Both the position numbers and the translations under genes were made by a program. Shown piece after piece: positions 32,997 to 42,083 of a stretch of DNA of 64,000 nt. The notes under the pieces were generated by a model that saw only the letters and a program-made list of their open reading frames with translations, was not told where the DNA came from and did not search any database. Position 1 is the first letter of the stretch, and every line of letters begins with the position of its first letter. Origin of the DNA: Cyclobacteriaceae bacterium (GTDB lineage Bacteria; Bacteroidota; Bacteroidia; Cytophagales; Cyclobacteriaceae); assembly GCA_016787605.1 (NCBI GenBank), contig JAEUUE010000140.1:1-64000 (forward strand), written 5' to 3'.

Positions 32997-34394
32997 ATGC
33001 TTAATCACAAGCAAAGGACAATCAAGAAGTCGGTAACGATCTCCGGCGTAGGTCTCCACACCGGTGTGCAGACTACGGTGACGTTCCAGCCGGCCAAGCC
33101 CAACCACGGCATCAAGTTTCAACGCGTGGACTTGCCCGGGGCACCGGTCATCGACGCCGACTGCGACCGCGTCGTGGATGTCTCCCGGGGCACCACCATC
33201 GAACAAAGCGGCGCCCGCGTCAGTACCATTGAGCATACCCTGGCGGCCCTGGTGGGTCTCGAAATTGACAACGTACTCATCCAGATCGACGGCCCCGAGG
33301 CCCCCATCATGGACGGCAGTTCCATCCAGTTTGTGCAGGCCCTGAAAGAGGCTGGTACCGAAGAGCAGAATGCCTTGCGCGACTTTTTCGAAGTACAAGA
33401 CAGCATTTTCTACCGGGAAAGCGCCCGGCATGTGGAAATCGCCGCGCTCCCGCTCGACGACTACCGCGTTACGGTGATGATCGACTACAACTCTCCGGTC
33501 CTCGGAAGCCAGCACGCGAGCATCACCAACATCCAGCAATTTGAAAAGGAAATCGCCTCCTGCCGCACCTTCTGCTTCCTGCACGAGCTGGAGATGCTTT
33601 ACAAGAACAACCTGATCAAGGGAGGAGACCTGAACAATGCCATCGTCATCGTAGACCGCGTGGTGGAACCCGGCGAGCTGGACAATATCGCCCGCATGCT
33701 GAACAAGCCGACGGTGGAAGTGAAGAAGGAAGGAATCCTGAACAACGTGGAGCTGCGTTACAACAACGAACCGGCGCGCCACAAACTCCTGGATATTATT
33801 GGCGACCTGGCCCTCGCCGGCCGGCCGCTGAAAGCGCAGATCCTGGCGGCACGACCGGGTCACGCCGCCAACGTGGCTTTCGCCAAGAAGCTCAAGAAGG
33901 CGATGGCCGAGTCGGACAAGAAAGGCGTGCCGCGGTACAACCCGGCCTTGCCCCCGGTGATGGATATCAACAAGATCACCCAAACACTTCCGCACCGGTA
34001 CCCCTTCCTGCTGATCGACAAGATTATCTACCTCGACAAGGAAACCGTCGCCGGCGTGAAGAACGTGACGATGAACGAGAACTTCTTTGCGGGCCACTTC
34101 CCGGGCAACCCCGTAATGCCGGGCGTACTCCAGGTAGAAGCCATGGCCCAGATCGGCGGAATCCTGGTTCTCAACACGGTACCCGATCCGGAAAACTACT
34201 GGACCTATTTCCTGGGCATCGACGACTTTAGGTTCCGCAAGATGGTATTGCCTGGCGACACGCTGGTGATCCAATGCGACCTGCTGGCGCCCATCAAGCG
34301 CGGCATCGCCAAGATGTACGGCCGCGGTTATGTAGGCAACACCCTGGTCTGTGAAGGTACCATGACCGCCAGCATTGTCAGAAAAGACTCATGA
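32997..34394 (+). CDS. lpxC/fabZ: Bifunctional UDP-3-O-acyl-GlcNAc deacetylase / 3-hydroxyacyl-ACP dehydratase
   Basis: A fusion of LpxC (about 1-305) and FabZ (about 316-465), 465 residues, typical of Bacteroidota. LpxC is the committed zinc deacetylase of lipid A synthesis: zinc ligands His80 (in STIEHTLAAL), His262 and Asp266 (in RHKLLDIIGDL). FabZ dehydrates 3-hydroxyacyl-ACP in fatty acid synthesis: His333 in LPHRYPFLLID and Glu381 in GVLQVEAMAQ, with GHFPGNPVMPG between. Both active sites are intact. Joining the two balances use of the shared hydroxyacyl-ACP pool. It overlaps lpxA by four bases (ATGA). Confidence 0.97.
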   Translation: MLNHKQRTIKKSVTISGVGLHTGVQTTVTFQPAKPNHGIKFQRVDLPGAPVIDADCDRVVDVSRGTTIEQSGARVSTIEHTLAALVGLEIDNVLIQIDGPEAPIMDGSSIQFVQALKEAGTEEQNALRDFFEVQDSIFYRESARHVEIAALPLDDYRVTVMIDYNSPVLGSQHASITNIQQFEKEIASCRTFCFLHELEMLYKNNLIKGGDLNNAIVIVDRVVEPGELDNIARMLNKPTVEVKKEGILNNVELRYNNEPARHKLLDIIGDLALAGRPLKAQILAARPGHAANVAFAKKLKKAMAESDKKGVPRYNPALPPVMDINKITQTLPHRYPFLLIDKIIYLDKETVAGVKNVTMNENFFAGHFPGNPVMPGVLQVEAMAQIGGILVLNTVPDPENYWTYFLGIDDFRFRKMVLPGDTLVIQCDLLAPIKRGIAKMYGRGYVGNTLVCEGTMTASIVRKDS

Positions 34395-35191
34395 GCAACT
34401 ACCCGTTAGCCAACGTACACCCCGAGGCTGTCATTGGCAGCAACGTGATCATTGAACCTTTTGCCACCGTCCAGAAAGATGTCGTGATCGGCGACGGGTG
34501 CTGGATAGGTCCCAACGCCGTAATCTGTGAAGGCGCCCGCCTGGGCAAGAATGTGAAGGTATTCCCCGGGGCCTCCGTTTCTTCCATTCCGCAAGACCTG
34601 AAATTTGCCGGCGAAAAGACCGAGACGTTTGTCGGCGACAACACCGTGATCCGCGAAAGCGTCACCATCAGCCGGGGAACGGTAGACAAGCATAAAACCG
34701 TCATCGGAAAGAATTGCCTCCTGATGGCCTATGTGCATATCGCGCACGACTGCATCATCGGCAACAACTGCATTTTCGCCAACGCGGTACAAGTAGCCGG
34801 GCACGTGACCATCGAAGACTGGGCCATCATCGGCGGGGCCAGCGCCCTGCACCAGTTTGTCCGGATAGGCGCCCACGTCATGCTCTCCGGCGGATCGCTG
34901 GTGCGCAAGGATGTACCTCCCTACACAAAAGCGGCCCGTGAGCCCCTGACCTACGCCGGCATCAACAGCATCGGTCTGCGCCGCCGGGGCTTCTCTACGG
35001 AGAAGATCAATGAAATCCAGGAAATCTACCGCTACATCTTCCTGAAAGGCCTGAACAACAGCAAGGCCCTCGACGCGGTTGAAAAAGAACTCCCTTCGTC
35101 GCCCGAGCGGGATTATATCGTCAACTTCATCCGCAGCTCCGAGCGCGGCGTCATGAAAGGGTTTACCACCAGCCTGGCGTCTTTGGAATGA
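34391..35191 (+). CDS. lpxA: UDP-N-acetylglucosamine acyltransferase
   Basis: First enzyme of lipid A synthesis, transferring a 3-hydroxyacyl chain from ACP to the 3-OH of UDP-GlcNAc. The 266 residues show the left-handed beta-helix of hexapeptide repeats from the start to about residue 185 and a helical C-terminal domain. The catalytic His lies in YVHIAHDCIIGNN (about 117-120), and GGASALHQFVRIG is typical of the family. Coupled by four-base overlaps to lpxC-fabZ upstream and the ABC ATPase downstream. Confidence 0.96.
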   Translation: MSNYPLANVHPEAVIGSNVIIEPFATVQKDVVIGDGCWIGPNAVICEGARLGKNVKVFPGASVSSIPQDLKFAGEKTETFVGDNTVIRESVTISRGTVDKHKTVIGKNCLLMAYVHIAHDCIIGNNCIFANAVQVAGHVTIEDWAIIGGASALHQFVRIGAHVMLSGGSLVRKDVPPYTKAAREPLTYAGINSIGLRRRGFSTEKINEIQEIYRYIFLKGLNNSKALDAVEKELPSSPERDYIVNFIRSSERGVMKGFTTSLASLE

Positions 35192-35814
35192 CCCTCTCCG
35201 CTGAAAAGCTATGCAAGCGGTATAACCGCGAATGGATTTTCAGGGACTTCTCATTCTTGTTTGAACCCGGAACGTACGCCATTACCGGCCCGAACGGATC
35301 CGGCAAATCAACCCTCCTTCAGGTATTGTGGGGACAAGTCCCAGCCACGGCAGGCACACTGACCTACCAGCGCGGAGAGACGGCGGTCCCCATCGAGGAC
35401 GTTTATCGCCATGTGACCATTGCCGCTCCGTATGTGGATCTCATGGAGGAGCTGACGCTTGCTGAATTGCTGCGGTTTCATTTTTCGTTCAAAAAGGTAC
35501 GCGACAACCGGACCCTCGGCGAACTGGAGGATCTCATGGAACTGGGGCATGCCCGGAACAAGGCGGTAGGCCACTTTTCTTCAGGCATGAAACAACGCCT
35601 GAAGCTGGGGCTGGCTTTCTTTTCGGAGGTTCCCCTCGTATTCCTGGATGAGCCGACCACCAACCTGGACAAATCGGCCATTGCGTGGTATTGGCGCCAT
35701 TTCAGCGCCCTGCCCCCCGAGACTACGGTATTTATCGCTTCCAACCACGAATCTGAGTACCCCCCGGAGGCCAGGAGAATCAATTTGTCGGAGTACAAGG
35801 CGGGTTACAAATGA
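35188..35814 (+). CDS. ABC transporter ATP-binding protein without adjacent permease
   Basis: A 208-residue ABC ATPase. Walker A is GPNGSGKST (about 33-41), the signature is FSSGMKQRLKLG, and Walker B is VFLDEPTTNLD. The small size and the sequence around the signature resemble CcmA-like and ABC-2-type export ATPases. No permease gene follows: the next ORF is an unrelated lipoprotein. It overlaps lpxA by four bases and so is co-expressed with lipid A genes. A heme-export or lipid-related role is possible but unsupported. Its stop is followed by about 70 bases before a new promoter element. Confidence 0.85.
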   Translation: MTLSAEKLCKRYNREWIFRDFSFLFEPGTYAITGPNGSGKSTLLQVLWGQVPATAGTLTYQRGETAVPIEDVYRHVTIAAPYVDLMEELTLAELLRFHFSFKKVRDNRTLGELEDLMELGHARNKAVGHFSSGMKQRLKLGLAFFSEVPLVFLDEPTTNLDKSAIAWYWRHFSALPPETTVFIASNHESEYPPEARRINLSEYKAGYK

Positions 35815-35887
35815 CCCTCCGCATAGATAAATGTGACCTGTTTGGCGCTTTTTTCTACCCCGCCATTCGAAATAAGGCTGATTTTAG

Positions 35888-35895
35888 TATGTTTG
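35888..35895 (+). promoter_or_regulatory. -7 promoter element for the 157-residue lipoprotein
   Basis: TATGTTTG is an exact TAnnTTTG, 18 bases before the ATG at 35913. The -33 half is weak. Confidence 0.5.
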
Positions 35896-35912
35896 AGATA
35901 ACTACCTGACGA

Positions 35913-36386
35913 ATGAAACGTACCCAATTTCTCATTGTGCTGGCCCTCATCGGAGCGGCCGCCTCTTTCTGGCAATGCGGAGGTGATTCCCCCCCCGCTC
36001 CGGATCCCCAGGACCAACAGCTTAGCAAACTCACCAAGACCTGGAAGGCCACTTCTGTGCTCTATGCTTCCACCGGAACACCGCAACCCGTCACCGGGTA
36101 TGAGAATTTTCAGCTGACCATGACCGGTTCTGCAGGGCAGGATACATTCGATTTCTCCACCTCGGGAAGACCGTCTGGCATCAAGACTCCATGGCCTGCA
36201 TCCGGAAAATTCACATTCGGCACGAACTTCGAAACCGTTCTTACCCGTGATGACAATATTCAAGTCACTTATTCCCTCAACACCAGCGCCACTCAACTGC
36301 AAATGACTTTCACCTACACTGGCGCAGGATATACCGGTAGGGTGAACAATGTAGAAGGATCCTGGACTTTTACATTCGGGCTCTAA
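35913..36386 (+). CDS. Small lipoprotein with lipocalin-like beta composition
   Basis: A 157-residue probable lipoprotein; the signal peptide ends in SFWQC (Cys22), followed by a Pro/Asp-rich linker. The rest is beta-rich and begins LSKLTKTWKATSVLY and ends VEGSWTFTFGL, a pattern seen in Bacteroidota lipocalin-like lipoproteins. Strands QLTMTGSAGQDTFDFSTSG and QLQMTFTYTGAGYTGRVN support a small barrel. No catalytic residues are seen. It has its own promoter element and a downstream hairpin terminator. Confidence 0.72.
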   Translation: MKRTQFLIVLALIGAAASFWQCGGDSPPAPDPQDQQLSKLTKTWKATSVLYASTGTPQPVTGYENFQLTMTGSAGQDTFDFSTSGRPSGIKTPWPASGKFTFGTNFETVLTRDDNIQVTYSLNTSATQLQMTFTYTGAGYTGRVNNVEGSWTFTFGL

Positions 36387-36407
36387 CGAATCCAGAGACT
36401 GCTTTTG

Positions 36408-36434
36408 AAAACCCCGGGCTTCCGGGGTTTTTTT
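36408..36434. terminator. Rho-independent terminator between the lipoprotein and mutS2
   Basis: AAAACCCCGG pairs with CCGGGGTTTT around a four-base loop, with a longer T run after it. It lies between converging genes and its A/T flanks suit termination in both directions. Confidence 0.85.
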
Positions 36435-38781
36435 ATTTCATCGTTACCACGGTAATACCGGCGCCACCCCGATCGGCATGCTCGTCCCGGAAATCAGAAA
36501 CCGTCTTCAATCGCTTGAGGTAGTCACGAACCATTTGCCGAAGCACCCCTTCCCCTTTGCCATGAAGAACGGAGACCTCTGACATACCAAACAATACCGC
36601 ATCGTCCATAAACCGGGTGAGAACGGGTATCAGTTCCTCGGCGCGCATCCCCCGCACATCAAGTTGTGGCGAAAATCGTGTGTTGGATGCCGCATAGCTG
36701 ACGCTTCGGCGCACGGGGTCAGCAGGAAGGCTGTCGCTGCGCACCAGCCGGTCTGTTTTCACCGATGACCGCAAGTCACCAAATTGCACCACTGCGGCGG
36801 TTCCCTTAACGGAGAGTACCGTGCCGGTCACTTCGCCCCCGATAATTCTCACCTTGTCGCCCGGCTTCAAGGGCCCTGCGGGCTTGGGCGTCTTCACCGG
36901 CTGAGGCTTGACCTTTTTTTCGAGTGAGCGTAAACCTTCACGCACCCTGCGAGTCTCCTGCCTTTCCGCTTTGTTCTCCCGAATATGACGAATCGTCTTC
37001 TCGATCTCCCGGTTGGTCTCCTGGAGCAGCGTTGCCGCCTCTGTCTTTGCCCGGTTGAGAATTTCTTTCTTCTGCGTCTCCAGTTTTTCACTCAGCGCCT
37101 CGTACCGCTGCCGTAGTGATTCCATTTCTGTTTCCTTGGCGGCAACCTGGGCTTCCCGGTCCGCAAGTTTCACTTTCTCTTCCGCCACCTGCTTCATCAA
37201 CGTCTCCAAGCCAATCAATTCGCGTCCTATGATCCGCTCGGAGGCCTTTAAGGTTTCGGGGCTAAGCCCGGTTTTTTCGGCAATCTCCAGGGCAAACGAA
37301 CTCCCAGGCTGACCGATCTCGAGGCGGAACAGCGGCATTAATTTCTCGGTATCGAATTGCATCGAAGCATTGCGAATGCCCGGTGTGTGGCTGGCAAACA
37401 CCTTGAGATTATAATAGTGCGTAGTAGCCAGCCCCCAGCAGCCCCGTTGAAGGAGTTGCTCGAGGATAGCCTGCGCGATGCCTCCTCCAAAGTTGGGATC
37501 TGTTCCCGATCCCAATTCATCCATGAGCACCAGGGAGCGATCGCTGCCATCCCGGATGAACGTCGCCATATTCTTCAAGTGAGAACTGTAGGTGCTCAGG
37601 TCGCTTTCAATCGACTGCTGATCGCCGATGTCGAGGAAGATCGATTCAAATATGCCCACTTCGGAATCCGGCGTCATGGGCACCAGCAGGCCGCATTGAA
37701 CCATGTATTGTATTAACCCTACGGTTTTGAGGCACACGGATTTTCCTCCGGCGTTGGGGCCCGACACGAGCAGGAAGCGGTCGGAAGGCGTGAGGTCTAC
37801 GTCGAGCGGGATCAGCGGACGCCGCTTTCGAAAAGAAAGAAACAGCAGCGGATGCCGGGCCTGGGTCCAACGAAGCGCCGGGCCGGCCTTGACCGCCGGC
37901 ATCGTCGCCTCGAGGTCGCGAGCCAGGTGAGTCTTGGCCCGGAGAAAATCTAATTCGGCCAGGAGGTTAAACCCATCCCTCAGCTCGCCGGCGTTTTCGC
38001 GAAGGAAGGCCGTCAGGTCGCGCAGGATGCGGATGATTTCCTTTCGCTCTTCGAGCACCAGGTCGCGCAAATCGTTGTTGGCCTCCAGTACATCGGCCGG
38101 CTCAAGAAATACGGTTTGGCCCGTAGCCGACTGATCAACCAGGTAGCCCTTAATCTTCCGCTTGTGCTCAGCCAACAGCGGGACAACGAGTCTCCCGTCG
38201 CGGATGGTCGGATGCGCACCTTCCGGGGCCCATCCGTTTTCAAGCGCTTGCCGCAGGATATGATCGGCGACCCGCCGTGCCCTGAGTTCCTCCTCCCGCA
38301 GTCGTTTTCGCACACGCGACAGCTCGGGAGTAGCGTTGTCTTTCAGTTTGCCGTCGTCACCTACAACCTGCCGAAGCCGGGTGATCATTTTCTTTCCGGT
38401 TTGGGCAGGAAGTGACAATTGGCCCAGGGTTGGATATTTGGTGGCATTGCGAATCAAATAGGCATTGGCCGTCACTACCAACTTCAGTCCATCGGCGGCG
38501 GCGGCGATGTCTTCGAGTTCGAGGTAGGAGCCCTCCACCTCCAGGGCCTGGCGCCAGGGGTCAGGGTCCGCATAAGCGACTACCGGCAGGCTCTGCCCGT
38601 TCTGATGAAGCTGAAGGGCTTCATGACTGAGTTGAAGCAACCGGACAATTTCCGGCGGGTGGGTTTGAAAGACCAGGTCAGTGACCTTACGTCGACCCGG
38701 CTCACCGAGGCAGGCCTGGGCAAGGCGCTCCCGGAGCTGATCAAAACCGAGTCGCTTTTCAAAGTCAACCGGGAAGATCAT
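36433..38781 (-). CDS. mutS2: MutS2 family protein (Smr endonuclease domain)
   Basis: A 782-residue MutS2. From family knowledge, MutS2 suppresses recombination and in some species rescues stalled ribosomes; it lacks the mismatch-recognition domain of MutS1. Order seen: core/lever helices (1-300), ABC-type ATPase with Walker A SGPNAGGKSV (Lys347) and DELGSGTDPNFGG, a long coiled coil (about 510-620; LADREAQVAAKETEMESLRQ), a KOW-like segment PLKPGDKVRIIGGEVTGTV, and the C-terminal Smr nuclease domain with LDVRGMRAEELIP and LHGKGEG (His740). Its start overlaps the upstream DUF4296 gene by four bases. Confidence 0.95.
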   Translation of the reverse strand: MIFPVDFEKRLGFDQLRERLAQACLGEPGRRKVTDLVFQTHPPEIVRLLQLSHEALQLHQNGQSLPVVAYADPDPWRQALEVEGSYLELEDIAAAADGLKLVVTANAYLIRNATKYPTLGQLSLPAQTGKKMITRLRQVVGDDGKLKDNATPELSRVRKRLREEELRARRVADHILRQALENGWAPEGAHPTIRDGRLVVPLLAEHKRKIKGYLVDQSATGQTVFLEPADVLEANNDLRDLVLEERKEIIRILRDLTAFLRENAGELRDGFNLLAELDFLRAKTHLARDLEATMPAVKAGPALRWTQARHPLLFLSFRKRRPLIPLDVDLTPSDRFLLVSGPNAGGKSVCLKTVGLIQYMVQCGLLVPMTPDSEVGIFESIFLDIGDQQSIESDLSTYSSHLKNMATFIRDGSDRSLVLMDELGSGTDPNFGGGIAQAILEQLLQRGCWGLATTHYYNLKVFASHTPGIRNASMQFDTEKLMPLFRLEIGQPGSSFALEIAEKTGLSPETLKASERIIGRELIGLETLMKQVAEEKVKLADREAQVAAKETEMESLRQRYEALSEKLETQKKEILNRAKTEAATLLQETNREIEKTIRHIRENKAERQETRRVREGLRSLEKKVKPQPVKTPKPAGPLKPGDKVRIIGGEVTGTVLSVKGTAAVVQFGDLRSSVKTDRLVRSDSLPADPVRRSVSYAASNTRFSPQLDVRGMRAEELIPVLTRFMDDAVLFGMSEVSVLHGKGEGVLRQMVRDYLKRLKTVSDFRDEHADRGGAGITVVTMK

Positions 38782-39140
38782 GGTCGAGGACCTTGAGGGG
38801 CTTCACGAAGCAATTGCTCCCTCAGGCTGAGGGAGTCGATGATCGCGTCATAGATGGCTTCCAGTTCGGCAGGATGTTGCAGGTAATAGGCATAGGCCTT
38901 CCGGAGGGTGGAGTCCTGGACCCCCCGTCGGTGCATCAGCGTGTCCTGGTAGGCCAGGAAAAGGCGGTAGGAAGAGTCTTTGGCAACCGGCAACAGGGAG
39001 GTACGGGCCTCGGCCAGGTAGATTTCCATCATGAGCCCCACCATTTGGTCGCGGCTCAGTGGCGGTGGCTCCTCCCGCTTGCGCTGGCAGGCGGCCGACC
39101 CAAATACCGTGATCACGAGGAGGAGGAGCGGAACGCGCAT
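38778..39140 (-). CDS. DUF4296 lipoprotein
   Basis: A 120-residue lipoprotein with lipobox SAAC (Cys18) and then a helical domain: PLSRDQMVGLMMEIYLAEART, then YLFL-type helices and a C-terminal pair of helices ending LREQLLREA. This matches DUF4296, a Bacteroidota family of unknown function (recognised from memory). It is the first gene of a two-gene unit with mutS2 (four-base overlap) and is divergent from the DUF58 gene. Confidence 0.8.
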   Translation of the reverse strand: MRVPLLLLVITVFGSAACQRKREEPPPLSRDQMVGLMMEIYLAEARTSLLPVAKDSSYRLFLAYQDTLMHRRGVQDSTLRKAYAYYLQHPAELEAIYDAIIDSLSLREQLLREAPQGPRP

Positions 39141-39259
39141 GTAAAAACATTCTTTCGGGTGCCAAATTACTCATATTTTAGCGCCGCGCCTGTGGACGGG
39201 GCGCCCAAAAATCGCTCCGGCGCGGAGCTGTCCGATGCAGGTACGAAAATGATGCCAGG

Positions 39260-40138
39260 GTGAGAGAGCTTCTCAAGAAACTTCGTCGGTATGAAATCCA
39301 GATACGCAAGGCTATCAACAGCCAGATGCAGGGGGATTTTCATTCCATTTTCAAGGGGACCGGCCTGGAGTTTGACGATGTCCGCCCCTATCAATATGGC
39401 GACGATATCCGCACCATCGACTGGCATGTTTCGGCCAAAGGGCATGGAACGTTTGTCAAAACCTTCAAGGAGGAAAAAGAGCAGACCATCTACTTCATCC
39501 TGGATGTAAGTGCCTCCCAAAGCATTGGCAACCCCGGGAAGACCAAGTTTGATATCGCCACCGAGATCTGCGGTGTGCTGGCCCTTTCAGGTGCCAAGGA
39601 GTCCAGCCAGATCGGACTGATCGGTTATTCCGACCAGCGCGAACTCTACATCAAGCCCAAGAAGGGCATCGGCCAGGCTTACCAGATCATCGCCAGCCTG
39701 GAACGCCTGGATCCCCGATCGCGAAAGACCGACCTGACCCGGGCCATCTCGTTTGCCCTGAACGCCATCCGCCGCCGGAGCGTCATTGTGATGATTTCCG
39801 ACTTCATTGACGAAGGGTACTTTCGCAACCTGCAATCCCTCGCGCGCAAACATGACCTCGTAGTCATTCACATCACCGATCGCCGGGAAACGAACCTGCC
39901 CAAACTCGGTATCATCCCGGTGCTGGACACGGAATCCAGGCGTACACTCTGGATCAACACCTCGTTCGGAGAGTTCCGTGGAAAGCTGGTGCAAACCCAT
40001 GCCCACCGGCAAGATGAACTGAAGCGGTTCAGCCGTAAGCACCAGATCAACTACCTCAGTATTTCTACCGATGAGGACTTCGTTCCCAAGCTGCTCAGGT
40101 TGTTTAAGGTCCGTAACAAATCCCTCAAGAGTTCGTAA
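39260..40138 (+). CDS. DUF58 domain protein of a Bat-type cluster
   Basis: A 292-residue cytoplasmic protein with the DUF58 signature PYQYGDDIRTIDWHVSAK (about 44-61) followed by a von Willebrand A-like fold (FILDVSASQSIG with a MIDAS-type DxSxS at about 79-83). In Bacteroidota, DUF58 proteins sit in moxR-bat operons that support envelope stability and aerotolerance. The start is GTG at 39260. The next gene starts nine bases after its stop. The usual moxR ATPase gene is not directly upstream here. Confidence 0.9.
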   Translation: MRELLKKLRRYEIQIRKAINSQMQGDFHSIFKGTGLEFDDVRPYQYGDDIRTIDWHVSAKGHGTFVKTFKEEKEQTIYFILDVSASQSIGNPGKTKFDIATEICGVLALSGAKESSQIGLIGYSDQRELYIKPKKGIGQAYQIIASLERLDPRSRKTDLTRAISFALNAIRRRSVIVMISDFIDEGYFRNLQSLARKHDLVVIHITDRRETNLPKLGIIPVLDTESRRTLWINTSFGEFRGKLVQTHAHRQDELKRFSRKHQINYLSISTDEDFVPKLLRLFKVRNKSLKSS

Positions 40139-40147
40139 GCCCTTTCG

Positions 40148-41053
40148 ATGTACAGGAATACCCTCATTCTTCTCATCGTGCTGCTGACCTTCGGCGGCAA
40201 GCCGGGCCATGCGCAGGACGTACGCGTCAATGGGTTCTTTTCCACCGACAGTGCGGCCATCGGTGAAGTTATCCCCTACGTGCTCACGGCGTCATATCCG
40301 AATAATGTCCAGGTCCTCTTCCCGGATTCCACGTACCAGTTTACCCCCTTTGAATCTGCGGGCAAACGGTACTTTCCTACCCGCACGACCGGTACCATCA
40401 GCCACGACAGCGTGGTGTACTTCCTGTCCACTTTCGAACTCGACAGCATCCAGGCGCTGAAACTTCCGGTATTTATCGTGCAGAAGAAAGACTGCCTGGC
40501 CGTATACGCCCCGGCCGACAGCCTTCGGCTCAAGTTCAAGGTGACGATGCCCCTGGATTCCATCGCGGTGGACAAACTCCCGCTCAAGGCCAATACCGCC
40601 TACCAGCGGGTGAGGCAGCTGTTCAACTATCCCGTCTTCCTGATCGGGTTGGCGATCGTGGCCGTGCTGGCACTTGCCGCGTGGCTGATTTTCGGCAAAC
40701 GCATACGGCAGTACTTCCGGTTGCGGAGGCTGCAACGCAACTACCGGAATTTCCTTTCGCGGTTCTCCGGAGTCATTGACCGGATGGGAACCACCGCCCC
40801 GGGCACTATCGCCGAAGAAGCGTTGTGGATCTGGAAAAAATACATGGAAGACCTGGAAGAGTATCCCTTTACCAAGTCGACCTCGCGGGAAATCGTGCGC
40901 CGGTATTCCAACGACGAGCTTGCCCGTGCCCTGCGAACGATCGACCGAGGCATTTACGGAGGATATGGCACACCCCCGGATCCTTTCCGCTACCTGCAGG
41001 ATTACTCCCGACAGCAGTTCGAAAAACGTGAAGCCGCAATAAAACATGGATGA
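40148..41053 (+). CDS. Membrane protein of a Bat-type cluster (BatD-like position)
   Basis: A 301-residue protein with a signal peptide (to about residue 23), a periplasmic beta domain (24-155), one membrane segment (about 161-183; YPVFLIGLAIVAVLALAAWL) and a cytoplasmic helical tail with a basic start (KRIRQYFRLRRLQ). The layout suits a DUF4381/BatD-like partner of VWA proteins. I do not see a catalytic motif. It lies between a DUF58 gene (9-base gap) and a VWA gene (8-base overlap), so it is certainly in that operon. Confidence 0.78.
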   Translation: MYRNTLILLIVLLTFGGKPGHAQDVRVNGFFSTDSAAIGEVIPYVLTASYPNNVQVLFPDSTYQFTPFESAGKRYFPTRTTGTISHDSVVYFLSTFELDSIQALKLPVFIVQKKDCLAVYAPADSLRLKFKVTMPLDSIAVDKLPLKANTAYQRVRQLFNYPVFLIGLAIVAVLALAAWLIFGKRIRQYFRLRRLQRNYRNFLSRFSGVIDRMGTTAPGTIAEEALWIWKKYMEDLEEYPFTKSTSREIVRRYSNDELARALRTIDRGIYGGYGTPPDPFRYLQDYSRQQFEKREAAIKHG

Positions 41054-42083
41054 ACTGAACACCTGGTCTTTGGATTGGTTCGCTCCCTCCACGCTGGCTG
41101 GCTTTACGTGGACGCAACCGATGTTTTTGTACCTCATGGCCCTGGTGCCGTTGCTTTTCGCCGCCCGCTGGGCCTGGCGCTATTTCTTCAACCAGAAACT
41201 CCCCGTTGCCTTCACCCGGCAGCATACCCCGACTTCGCCGCTAACCCTGGTCCGCCTGTTGCCGGAATTTCTCCTCGTCATCATGGCCCTGCTGATCCTC
41301 CTGGGTCTCGCCCGGCCCCAGCGAAGCAACGAGAAAGTGGAACAGTGGACTGAAGGGATCGACATCATGCTGGCGATCGATATCAGCCAGTCGATGCTCA
41401 TCGAAGATTTCACCCCCAACCGCCTGGAAGCGGCCAAAGATGTGGCCCGCGATTTCATTAAGGGACGACTCCAGGACCGCATCGGTATCGTGGTCTTCTC
41501 GGGCGACGCCTTTTCTTTGGCACCGCTGACTACCGACTATGCCCTTCTCAACTCCTACCTCGATGAACTGAGCTTCGACATGATCGAAAGCCGCGGTACT
41601 GCGATCGGCAGCGCCATGGCCGTGGTCACCAACCGCATGCGGGAATCCGAATCCAAGTCCAAAGTTTGCATCCTGTTGAGCGATGGCGACAACACCGCCG
41701 GAAACATCGACCCCATTACAGCGGCGGAACTGGCAGCGGCTTACAATATCAAGATCTACACCATCGTAGTCGGGCGGGAAGGGCTCGTGCCGTATGGCAA
41801 AGATTTCTTCGGCCGGCCCAACATGGTGGAGAATACCGTCGACGAAACCACGATGAGACGGATTGCCGACATTGGATCAGGCGAATTCTTCCGGGTGACC
41901 GACCAGAAAGCCCTGTTGCAGGTGTTCCAGAAAATCGATCAGCTGGAAAAGGCGGAGATCAAGGAAACCCGCTTCAAGGACACCAGCGACTTCTACTTCA
42001 TTTATGTGCGTTGGGCCCTGGTCGTGTTTCTCCTCTGGCTGATGTTGAAATCCACGTTTGTGACCAACGTGCTGCAGGACTAG
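41046..42083 (+). CDS. VWA-domain membrane protein, BatA/BatB-like
   Basis: A 345-residue protein with membrane segments near the N-terminus (two, about 25-45 and 75-95) and one at the C-terminus, enclosing a von Willebrand A domain. The metal-ion-dependent adhesion site is intact: DISQS (Asp112, Ser114, Ser116), with a later Thr in GTAIGS and Asp in LLSDGDNT. This is the BatA/B layout, in which the VWA domain faces the periplasm. It overlaps the previous gene by eight bases and ends the cluster: the next genes are on the other strand, with a four-base tail overlap. Confidence 0.9.
   Translation: MDELNTWSLDWFAPSTLAGFTWTQPMFLYLMALVPLLFAARWAWRYFFNQKLPVAFTRQHTPTSPLTLVRLLPEFLLVIMALLILLGLARPQRSNEKVEQWTEGIDIMLAIDISQSMLIEDFTPNRLEAAKDVARDFIKGRLQDRIGIVVFSGDAFSLAPLTTDYALLNSYLDELSFDMIESRGTAIGSAMAVVTNRMRESESKSKVCILLSDGDNTAGNIDPITAAELAAAYNIKIYTIVVGREGLVPYGKDFFGRPNMVENTVDETTMRRIADIGSGEFFRVTDQKALLQVFQKIDQLEKAEIKETRFKDTSDFYFIYVRWALVVFLLWLMLKSTFVTNVLQD

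Noticed and set aside
32985-34274. Long open frame of 429 codons antisense to lpxC-fabZ
   Set aside because: It is the shadow of the conserved fusion gene, has no recognisable domain, and its composition (Val/Asp/His-rich) is that of an antisense reading.
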